Assembly: GCF_002237575.1 (NCBI RefSeq)
Contig: NZ_CP022535.1
Span: 620,001 to 684,000, forward strand
Direction: 5' to 3'
Source of the DNA: Spiroplasma corruscae
GTDB lineage: Bacteria; Bacillota_I; Bacilli_A; Mycoplasmatales; Mycoplasmataceae
DNA length: 64,000 nucleotides
Shown one piece after another: positions 55,142-64,000 of the stretch. How positions within the stretch are numbered: position 1 is the first letter of the stretch; each line of letters opens with the position of its first letter. The notes beneath the pieces were generated by a model. That model was not told the DNA's origin. It did not search any database and was given only the letters and a program-made list of their open reading frames with translations. Made by a program: the position numbers and the translations under genes.

Positions 55142-56580
55142 GCGATTATGTAACAACAATTAACCAGCGATTATGTCACAAGTATAATTTTACTTGGAGG
55201 TAATTATATGAAAGGAATTAGTTTAGACATAATGAAACAAATAAAATTAAGCGTAATTAGAGACCTATCAAATAAATTAAATGATATTAACACTAACGCT
55301 CAGAAACTCGGTTGATCTAAAAGACATATATATCGTAAACTTAATGGACTTAGAACTATTGGACCTAAGGCTTTTATTCATAAAATCAATGGTAAAACAC
55401 CAAAAAAATAAGATAAATAAAAGTACTAAAGTTGAGATTATAAAAATTTTTAAAGATAAGTATTTTGACCTTAGTATGTTTGATTACTGAGAAAATTATT
55501 GAAAAAATAAAGTTAGTTATTCATAATTAAGAAATATAATGAAAGAAAATAACAAAATTAATTTTACAATGCACAGAAAAACAAAAAGAGAAATTAAATT
55601 AAGAAATAAGTACTTAAATTTAATGAATGATATTCCAAATAAAAAAACACCCCTTATACCTATCTTGAAACACCCACGTCCATCTTAAAAAAGAGAGCAA
55701 AACTTTGTTCTGTTTTTAAAGCCGATGCTTCAAATCAAGAATGAATAAAAGGTTTTAAAACACAATTGAACATTGTAATCGATAAATCTACTAAAAAATA
55801 TTAGCAGGTTATTTTAGTGAGCAAGAAACTATAGAGATTTATTATCAAATATATAAAGAAGCTTTTATGAAATATGGTATTCCAATGAAAAATGTTATAG
55901 ATAACAGAAATGTATTTAGCTCTGAAATAAATAGAGACTCTGAAGGCTATTCAGAGTCTCGTGCTAAATTTCAGTTTATTTTTAATTCTTTAAAATTGCA
56001 ACAAAATAGACTTCAATATCACAAGAAAGAGCTTTGATTGAACGTACTTTTGGCACACTTCAAAAAGATGACCACAAAGTATTAGAATAAAAACATTAAA
56101 ACAATTGAAGAGCTAAATGCATATCTTTCAATACTAATTCAAGAATATAATGAATTATTTTCAACTCCTATTAATTACTCTAAATCACTTATTTGAAAAT
56201 TTACAGAAAATCCCAATATTGTTTTCTCATATAGATCAACAAGAATTGTTAATAATGGTTCCAGCATAAATTTTGATAATAAAAATGATTTGTATGTTTT
56301 GGGTTTAAACCATTATATTTAAAACCAAAACAAATTCATTATTATGAAAACACAAGATAATAAATATTATTATTCAATTGGTAATGATGTTTATAACCTT
56401 ATTGAAATTGAAGACCCTAGAATCCATGGGAATAAATATACTGTTGATAATGAAGGTTATATTAAGATGCAACCTCCAAAATGGAGAGTCCATGAAAATA
56501 TAGTAATTAATACTTTTCAATAACAAAAGAAAAAATACAAGAAGTGTATATTAAATTCTTGTATTTAGTGAAATAATCGC
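55142..56580 (+). mobile_element. IS1202-like insertion sequence, decayed
   Basis: Ends carry GCGATTAT-type repeats: two copies at the left (55143-55157 and 55166-55182, GCGATTATGTCACA) and an inverted copy at the right (about 56565-56580, AATCGC). The interior encodes a transposase of the IS1202/ISNCY type with several frameshifts and stops. A short homologous remnant of its left end lies at about 58407-58520. Confidence 0.7.
55209..56523 (+). pseudogene. IS1202-type transposase, multiply broken
   Basis: Starts MKGISLDIMKQIKLSVIRDL after a TTGGAGGT site, with an HTH (NAQKLGWSKRHIYRKLNGL). After frame changes near 55405 and 55660 the catalytic core is visible: VFKADASNQEWIKG (first Asp), TKKILAGYFSEQETIEIYY, KYGIPMKNVIDNRNVF (second Asp region), and, after another shift near 56025, a remnant of the ERTFGTLQKD block bearing the Glu. 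C-terminal KWRVHENI near 56480. Clearly inactive. Confidence 0.7.
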
Positions 56581-56970
56581 TTACAATTTACAAGAATTAA
56601 ATATTTTCAAATAGCATTATCAATACAGATACAAAAATTTGTTATAAAGGATCTTATTTTATTAGCATTTATTAATGCATTAAAAATTAATATTACCTTC
56701 CATTATCGGAATGAATAATAGGATTTTTATAAATATTATTTCTATGAAGTAAAGTTTTATCAAGAAAAAATTTTTAAACATTTTATCGTTTTTTAAAGAT
56801 AATTTACGACACTATACATTAAGTATTTTCATCACTGTTTACTATTGATAAATTTTGAAATATAAATTCTGCAACACTTTCTTTTGTATATTTTATATTT
56901 AATAGTTTAAAAAGCAATTTAAATTTATTATTTATCAACCTAATATGATAAATAATTATTAAATAATATA
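56581..56970. other. Intergenic region with an IS3-type transposase scrap
   Basis: On the minus strand around 56700-56750 one frame reads LHRNNIYKNPIIHSDNGR, the HSDNG block of IS3-family transposases, with the surrounding frame broken and no start or stop context. Otherwise empty. Confidence 0.5.
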
Positions 56971-57870
56971 CTATTCATAATCAATATCATACTCACCAAT
57001 CAAGAAATTAGATGTAGGAGTAGCTTTTACATTAATTTTTTGTAAATTTCCATTTCCATATTCATCTTGATCTAATCAAGTTATATTAAGTACATAATCA
57101 ACATCAATTTCAAGAATCTTATTATACCTTTTTACCCAATAAACAAAATTCTGTTCAACATATCCATAATCACAATAACCAGACCCAAGATCTAGTGTTT
57201 CTTTACTAGGGAAATTATACCTTGTTGATAAATCAATAGGTTTGATATTTCATGTATGATTTGTTTGACCTTTAAAATAAAGTGCATTTTTTTTAACTTC
57301 TACTGTGAACACCGCACCCTTTATAACATTTCCATTTACTACAAACTTATCATCATATTTAATTGTTAAATCAGATTCCTCAATTTTTTTCATAGATTCT
57401 CTGCTTGGCTTTCTTGGTCGAATTTGCAACAAGCCTAATACAATAGAATATTTAATATCTTCAAGTGTCATATTTGCTAATCATCAAGTTTCATCTTTGT
57501 TAAACGAACTATTTATATCAATAAAACTTGAAACTAATATATTACTGATTCCCTTATAGTAAATATTGTCATTAATTATTGAAATACTAAAACTTATGCC
57601 CCCTTTTAAGAAATCATTATTATCAACTAACTGATTTAAATTATTAATTTTATAATCTATACCATAAACAATACCATTGTAAAATGAAGTTATATCTTCT
57701 TTGATTTCTTTAAATGATGTGCCGGCTATAAAGTTAATTTTTGAAAAGTCAATATCTTTTAAGTCTATTTTCTCCTGAGATTTATTGTAAGGATCTGTGC
57801 AAGCTATTGATGTTAATGTTAAAGAACTTAAACTTGAAACTTGAAATAATATTATAAAAATCTTTTTCAC
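56971..57870 (-). CDS. Hypothetical lipoprotein (299 aa)
   Basis: Signal peptide with lipobox TSIACTD (Cys near 24). The mature part is rich in Ile, Asn and Lys and appears to contain two related beta-rich stretches (YGIDYKINNLNQL...NIYYKGISN and DLTIKYDDKFVV...ALYFKGQTN), suggesting an internal duplication of about 110 residues. No family recognised; surface location expected. Confidence 0.7.
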
Positions 57871-57991
57871 TTTAATAATCTCCTTTTAATTTTATTGAAA
57901 TACTTATTGAAAATTTTATTAATTAATTTATTGTAATGTTTATTAATTTCTACCTTAATAGTTTTTATAATTTAAAATATTACTATAAATT

Positions 57992-58145
57992 TTAATACAT
58001 CTGTTCAAAGTTTGTATCTCCAATACCCATTAACCCAGAAGATTTAGCTCAAGCTGGATTTCAACCAAAAGCTTCTGCTCCAATATATAATTTAAAACCA
58101 ACTTCTAATGTATAATAATTTATTCATTTGTAGATTATTCCATTT
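57992..58145 (-). pseudogene. 3'-terminal fragment of an unidentified gene
   Basis: A coding-like frame without a start reads ...LEVGFKLYIGAEAFGWNPAW, then AKSSGLMGIGDTNFEQMY and TAA at 57992. Two TGA=Trp codons sit at plausible positions. No homologue recognised; probably the tail of a lost gene. Confidence 0.4.
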
Positions 58146-58406
58146 TACACTTTTATTTTCTAAATTAAAAACTCCTTATGTTTTAATTTTTTGATTAGTA
58201 GAATTTAAAAATACATTTGTTCATGATAAAACAATAGTAATATCGCTAAGTAAACTTAGCATTTATTAATTAAATTTTTCCTTCTTTCATGTATTTATAT
58301 TAATTTTTTTATAACTTATGTACACTTTAATATGTACATTTTTATTATATACTTAGCATAAAGTAAAATTAAATATATATTAAAAGTAAAATTTATTTTA
58401 TTTATA

Positions 58407-58520
58407 ACAGGCTATTATGTAATAGGTATAATTTACTTAAAGTTAATCTCTTAAAAGCAATTATATCAAACATAATAAAACACACAAAATTTAATATAAT
58501 TAGATACCTATGATTAAATA
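58407..58520 (+). repeat. Remnant of the IS1202-like left end
   Basis: GGCTATTATGTAATAGGTATAA and the following 90 bp align by eye with 55166-55275 (same order, many substitutions, start codon lost). An older, decayed insertion of the same element. Confidence 0.55.
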
Positions 58521-58594
58521 TATTTTAAATAAAAAGACTTTTAGCTAATTTTGAAATGTAAAATCTAAATTATTAAATTCTATGCTTTATAAAA

Positions 58595-58636
58595 TCAAAA
58601 AAAACTCTGCACTAGTAAAATTTTCAGAGTTTTTTA
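58595..58636 (-). terminator. Terminator of the small lipoprotein gene
   Basis: Minus strand AAAACTCTG / CAGAGTTTT stem with long T-run. Confidence 0.75.
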
Positions 58637-58658
58637 AATTATAATAATTAAATTGCTT

Positions 58659-59243
58659 TTATGATAAAGTTAATGAAATATTTTTGTGGAATACTTTTTC
58701 CATTGAACCACCTAAACTTTTATTATCTTTATCAATTTTAGTTGAAACTTTATAAATATTTAAAATAAAAGTTAGATCATCTTTATTACCTTTTATAGAA
58801 GCATTATAAAAGGTTACATTTAAATTTTCGCCATCTTTAGTTGAAGTTGCTTTTAAATCAGCTATTTCTTTATATATTGTATCGAAGTCTCCAAATAGAC
58901 TTTTTCCTTCTTCAAAACTACCATCAATAAAGTTTAACAAACTCCCTTCGAAAGTTCCTATACTAGTTCCATCAACAATATTAGAAGAATCCAAATCATG
59001 GTAATCTTTCCCGAGTTTTTTATCAACTATACTTAATTGTTCATATTTTTTTGTTTCTAAGTTATATACCCCAACTTTTAATGGGTTTGTTAAATATTCA
59101 ACAGCATCACTATCCTTTTTGTTATCTTGATATGTTAATTCTTTTGATGTATCACTATCACCGCATGAAACAACGTTCATAGACAAAGATGAAGAAGTTG
59201 TAACCAAACCAATAGAACTTAATAAACTTAAAATCTTTTTCAT
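58659..59243 (-). CDS. Hypothetical lipoprotein (194 aa)
   Basis: Signal peptide with lipobox NVVSCGD (Cys near 27), as in many spiroplasma-type lipoproteins. The acidic mature part begins DSDTSKELTYQ and ends HKNISLTLS. Followed by a good terminator; the start at 59243 has GGGGAAAA before it. Function unknown. Confidence 0.7.
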   Translation of the reverse strand: MKKILSLLSSIGLVTTSSSLSMNVVSCGDSDTSKELTYQDNKKDSDAVEYLTNPLKVGVYNLETKKYEQLSIVDKKLGKDYHDLDSSNIVDGTSIGTFEGSLLNFIDGSFEEGKSLFGDFDTIYKEIADLKATSTKDGENLNVTFYNASIKGNKDDLTFILNIYKVSTKIDKDNKSLGGSMEKVFHKNISLTLS

Positions 59244-59433
59244 TTTTCCCCTTATTTACACTTTTATTCTATCATAGAATAAGTTTAAAAGTAAGTAATA
59301 AATTAGAAGTGGTTTAAAAAAACTAAAATATATAATTATAAATAAAAAAAATTTTAATAATATTTTACTAATTAATTTATTTGAAAAAGAATTAATACTA
59401 TTAGTTAAAAATAGATTCAAGATCAATATTTTC

Positions 59434-61712
59434 TTATACTCCATTTATAAAGAAACCCTGGAACTTAAACACTTCTTCATTTTTTATATCATTTTGATTA
59501 CTCGCTGCTTCAATGGTTATATTAAACATATTACCTGCATTAGGTTTATTTTTATTAATAGCCGTTCCACTCTTTAACAATATTTTATTAATCTTTATTA
59601 GATTTAAATTTTTATTTAGAATAATAAAGTATTTTAGTATTGCATTAGTTATTTTAGTTTTATCTGTTAAATCATTTAATTTAATATTATTAATATATTG
59701 TCCTTCAAATCTTAATTGGTTCTCTCTATTAGATAAATCTATTGGACTTGCTCTAAAAAATACATCGACAAGTTTTCCTTTTACTACTTTAGAGTTTAAT
59801 GATGATGATAAATTAAACTTACGGTTTATCTTTTGTCCTTGAATAGAGTGAAAGTTATTTAATGATAAATCTATTATATATTTTTTATACTCATTATTTA
59901 CATAACCATTTAAATTAAATAACTCAGATATTAATTTCTCTTTATCATCAATTGTTAAATCAGAGTCTTTATTTTTATTTTCAAATCCTTCAACATAATC
60001 CATTTCTATTTCAAATTTACTTATATCAAATAAATATGTTATGGTTACTTTAAATGAACTATCAATAGCATTTTTATATTTTAATATTATAGCTGTAGAA
60101 CCAATTGATAATGGTTTAACCGTTAGTTTACTAATATCATCATCATAAGTTACATTATCTATATTTGGTGAGTTATTATCAACACTTAGTTTTTCTCCAG
60201 TAATTTTATTTTTATATTAACAGTTTTGATTAATGAGTCATCTTTAATTGATAATTCAATATCATCAACCTTATCAATAACTAGAGTATAAGTTTCTGTT
60301 ACAGTAACTTTCAAATATTCTGATTTAGTACCATTAGATGCATAAATTCTAAAGTATCACTTCCATCTTTTACTGCTTCAATAGTAATGATAGATTCATT
60401 AATAATTACTTTTATAAAAATAGAATTTGTTTTAAGTTTTAGATCTATAACTTGATTATTATATTTAACAATTTCTTTTGATTTAACTCCATCAATTATA
60501 TTTAATATTAATTCATTTTTACTTAAGTTAATATCAAACTTAGCATCATCTTTATAAACTATAACTAATAAACTTTCTTTTAATGTGTTTGATAAACTAA
60601 AATCATTTATAGTCTCTCCTACTTCATTAGCTATTAAATTTACTATAAAGTTATTATTATCAATTGTTGCATTAATAATATTACTTTCAGAATAAGAATC
60701 TATTTTTAAATTAATTACATTTTTATTGTAATCAACTTCTAGATTACTTCCATAAGAAATTCTAATTGGTGATAAACTATCTTTAAATATTTTTTCAGAT
60801 TCAGTAACTTTAATGTTCAATCTCTCTCTTGTATTGTATATATTAGTGTTGAAGTTAATATAATAATTACCAACTACTGTATTTTTATTAATCTCTAGGT
60901 TAATTAAATGATTTATGTTAACAACATTTACTATAAACTCATTATCAAACTTTTATCGTGTACTTCTAAATAATTTATTAAACTATTATATGAAACACTC
61001 TTGTTTGTTCCTACTTTATTTATAAGATACTTCATTATTATTTAGTATATTTATTTCTTTTTCTTTATCATTAACTTCATCAGTTGATCTTGGTAGATTA
61101 ATAAATAATGTAACAGCTGATAAAAATGCAATTAATAATATTAATAAAAGTAGTAATATAATTCAAATAATTTTTTTTCTTATTATTATTTTTAATACCA
61201 ATATTATTATGCTTATTTCTATTAAGAACTTCAGCATTTACACTGCTATTATTATTAAATATTTTATCTTGATTATATGTTTTATTAGTTTTTCTAATTC
61301 TTTTTATTCTATTGGTTTATTAAAAGTTTTTTCGACTACTTCTTGATTATTATTAATATCTAAATTATTATAATCAAAATTATTTTGATAACTATAATTA
61401 AATAATAATTTAAAATATATTCATAAATTACATATTTCTAATAAAGCTATGCTATTAATCGCAAACTTATAAATAAAATTATATTGTGTTATTGTTATAT
61501 AAACTGGTATTTTAATAAGAATAATATAAACCATAGTTCTATGATCATTGCTTATATATAAATCTTTTATATAAGAATATGCATCTTTTAAAAAATTAAA
61601 TCCAATAAAATTCTAATATTTATAATATTTACAACATAATAATAATCTTGAATTAAAATTCAATACAAAATCTCTTCTACTAAATCTTATATTATTATTA
61701 AATTGAAATTAT
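59434..61712 (-). pseudogene. Large membrane-anchored surface protein gene, multiply frameshifted
   Basis: A coherent protein can be read only by changing frame several times. N-terminal part (61712-61310): NNNIRFSRRDFVLNFNSRLL, a TAG, then DLYISNDHRTMVYIILIKIP with helices. Next an Asn-rich linker, a strong membrane helix (IIWIILLLLLILLIAFLSAV near 61130), then a long Asn/Lys/Ile-rich region that resembles repeated beta domains (60820-60311 and 60200-59434). Frame breaks lie near 61315, 61160, 61025, 60950, 60340 and 60215. It looks like a decayed adhesin-like or signalling surface protein; no family recognised. Confidence 0.6.
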
Positions 61713-61734
61713 AAAGTTTGTTGTAAGAATATTA

Positions 61735-61761
61735 AATAAAAAAAACTATTAATAAATAGTT
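61735..61761 (-). terminator. Terminator of the AAA ATPase gene
   Basis: Minus strand AACTATT-TATT-AATAGTT hairpin followed by eight T. Confidence 0.75.
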
Positions 61762-61784
61762 ATTCAATTAAGTTTTATTTAGTG

Positions 61785-64000
61785 TTAATAATTATTATTA
61801 TTTATATAACTTATAATTTGTTTATATAGTTCTATTATATTTTCAATATCTAAATCGATTAATGGTTCATACATAAAGGAATTAATATGTATTAATTCGT
61901 TTGTCATTGATAATGCTTTTCTAACAATGAATCTTAAATCATCCGGATAATTTTTGTTATTTCTTAATAAAGAATGTAAGGAGCTTAATCTATATTCTTT
62001 AATTTTAATTTCTTCTTTTTCCAATAATATGACAAGACATTTTTCAACCAGTAATCTTATTGAGATTGATAATATTATTTTTCTTTTCAACAAATCATAT
62101 ATTGGTAAAGAGTTAAAATTATTTTCCTTAATTATATTATTTGAGTTATTAATAATAGTATCAATTATATTATCATTTAGAATAATAACTTCATTCAATT
62201 TTATACCTCATCTAGAGTAAATTTTAGTAAGATCTAATCATTTTTTATTCTGGCAACTATAATAGTGCAAAGATTCATCTAATAAATTACTATCATCAAC
62301 AATACTATTTATATTTCTTAAAACAGGAAGTAATGCTGTTACAATATATTTTTTATTATCAGAGTTTTGTAAATTATCTATTCAATTTTTAAATACTTTA
62401 ATAGCATTATCTTTATTATCATATAATTCTTTACTATCTTTATCAAAGAAATCACAAAAGTCTAGAAGACCTGTAGTTTTATTTTTCGATACCATAATAG
62501 TTTTAGTTTTGTTCAAGTCATACTGGCATGACCTAATAAAATCAAAATTATGAGATAGTATAATTAATTTGTTTTTTTTATTATCATGTATAAAATCAAA
62601 TAGATATTTCAAAATTGAATGTTTATTTTTATAATCAAATGATTCTACTAAATCATCCAATATTAGTAAAATAGGACTTTCATTTTTATATTTCTCTTTA
62701 ACAATATTAATAGAGAATAATAACTCAAGGAAGAATACAACTTTTTTTTCTCCTGAACTAAGAGTGTCGTCCATTAATGAATCAAAATTTTTGTTTACAT
62801 TTCCTTCACTATCCTTAACTTCAAAAACAAATTGTGGTGAATCATAACCTAATATAGAATTATATCTATTTTCAATTCTAACATCAAATGGAAAATCAAA
62901 TAATTCATTATAATCTTTTATTATTTTGTCTCATTTTGTGTCATCATACTCGTTAATTAATTTCTCCTTACTTTTAAAATATTCTTCTACATTCTTAACT
63001 TCATTTAAATATTCAATGATAATTTCCTTTTGATCTGAGAAAACTGATTCAAAATAGTCAATTAAAAAATTATCAAGGTTTTCGGTTTCCTCAAATACTC
63101 ATGAGTTGTTCTCATTTATCATATAACTAACTATTTTTTTTGATACTGAACCAGTTAATTCTTTTTCTATAATTTTTATAAGATTTAAAGTATCCTCGGA
63201 CTTATATATATCATTTAATACTCTATTATATAAATCATTTAATTTATATTTATTATCAATAATCTCTTCAATGTTATTTACTAAATCCTTAATTACTAAT
63301 TTATTTCCTACATTAAAAAATTTTTTATTTTTATCGCTAAAAAGTTTGTGTATTTGTTCTAACTCATTAAATGTAAATGAATCATTAGTATAATGAGATG
63401 ACTTTTTAGTAAATATATGTTCTCTATATGCTTTAATTTTATCAGAGTTTTCCATAAAAACTTTTACCTTATTGTCTAACAAAATCTCTAACAGTTTACA
63501 ATCTAAATTCTTATCAATAAACTTATTTTCTCATTTTCTAGCTCTAAGAAAATCAATGACTTGTTTTCAATCTAATTCTTTATTTGCATTTGTAATTCTA
63601 CAAATAATATTATTAACTTTTGAATTGTCCCTAAAATTGAATTTTGACTTTAGAATTTTATAAAGCTTGTCAACTGATATTTTTCTTTTTTCTCACTCTT
63701 CTTCAATCTCTTTTTTAAGAAAATCATTTTTTATTAATGAAACAATTCCTTCAATATTAGATAATTTAACTTTATCATATTCATTAACAAAACAAATTAC
63801 TCTATCATCTGAATCTGATTTAACATTTGTGTAATTTTTATTAAAAATAGTAACGTCATAATCAGGCATTTTATGAAATCATCTCTCTTCAATCTCTTTT
63901 GAATTAGTTATATTTTTTAAAGCTTTTACCAATGATGTTTTCATAGTTCCATTATTTGCATAAATTAATGAGCATTTATCTTTAGATAAGTCTAAAGATT
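61785..64000 (-). CDS. AAA ATPase of the NGTMKTS (RecF/SMC-like) group, 5' end outside window
   Basis: At least 738 residues; the N-terminus lies just past the window edge. Walker A is SLIYANNGTMKTSLVKAL, followed by a long helical insertion, an ABC-type signature (TLSSGEKKVVFFLELLF), Walker B ILLILDDLVESFD and the switch ILSHNFDF. This combination is that of AAA_13/OLD/RloC-like chromosomal ATPases, several of which act in restriction or phage defence. The C-terminal 200 residues are helical (SLHSLLRNNKNYPDDL) and of unknown function. No effector nuclease is visible inside the window, so its role is open. Confidence 0.75.

Noticed and set aside
59256-59444. 62-aa hydrophobic open frame
   Set aside because: Ile/Leu/Phe-rich by base composition, no ribosome site, and it lies downstream of a broken gene; its paralogues are not seen.

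Overview
The window reads as a very AT-rich mollicute chromosome of the Spiroplasma/Mesoplasma/Entomoplasma type. UGA must be read as tryptophan: many genes join into full-length proteins only when in-frame TGA codons are translated, often at conserved Trp positions. Surface lipoproteins with a lipobox Cys are abundant, sugar uptake is by PTS, and no cell-wall genes are seen. Nearly all genes lie on the minus strand. Coordinates below assume TGA=Trp.

Layout. 1-1.45 kb: repeated, decaying cassettes of small coiled-coil ORFs and a structured candidate ncRNA. 1.48-4.56 kb: sucrose operon (PTS EIIBC and GH32 hydrolase). 4.7-6.56 kb: a dicarboxylate/amino-acid symporter preceded by an Asn/Asp-rich leader peptide and a terminator/antiterminator pair, i.e. 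a predicted attenuator. 7.2-11.8 kb: operon of a membrane protein, a GDSL esterase lipoprotein and a large MOLPALP-like lipoprotein. 11.9-22.1 kb: a tandem duplication of a lipoprotein plus ABC-2-like membrane protein pair, one copy interrupted by a decayed IS3-family element. 22.2-25.2 kb: GH18 chitinase-like lipoprotein. 25.5-31.6 kb: GNAT acetyltransferase, two membrane proteins ending in J-domains, and a membrane-anchored GH32 protein. 32-34.7 kb: P-type cation ATPase.

35-43.4 kb is a complete citrate-fermentation locus: 2HCT citrate transporter with a large extra N-terminal domain, citD, citE, citF, a CitX fused to a GntR-type regulator, citC, convergent citG, and a KDPG/KHG-type aldolase that could decarboxylate oxaloacetate. 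Two perfect ATTGTATACAAT palindromes overlap the operon promoter and fit a GntR-family operator, so the fused enzyme-regulator probably controls its own operon.

43.6-48 kb is a four-gene overlapping operon: SF1 helicase with a PD-(D/E)XK-like domain, DEDDh exonuclease, a truncated and nonsense-mutated ClpB-like AAA+ gene, and a radical-SAM protein with all hallmarks of prokaryotic viperin (pVip, antiviral ddhNTP synthase). This is the best candidate for an undescribed defence module here. 48.1-55.1 kb: Zn alcohol dehydrogenase, a decayed membrane gene, a MATE transporter, an HNH nuclease, an ABC ATPase and its large permease. 55.1-61.7 kb is a decay zone with an IS1202-like element, IS remnants, two small lipoproteins and a large broken surface-protein gene. 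61.8-64 kb: most of an AAA ATPase of the NGTMKTS type, cut by the window edge.
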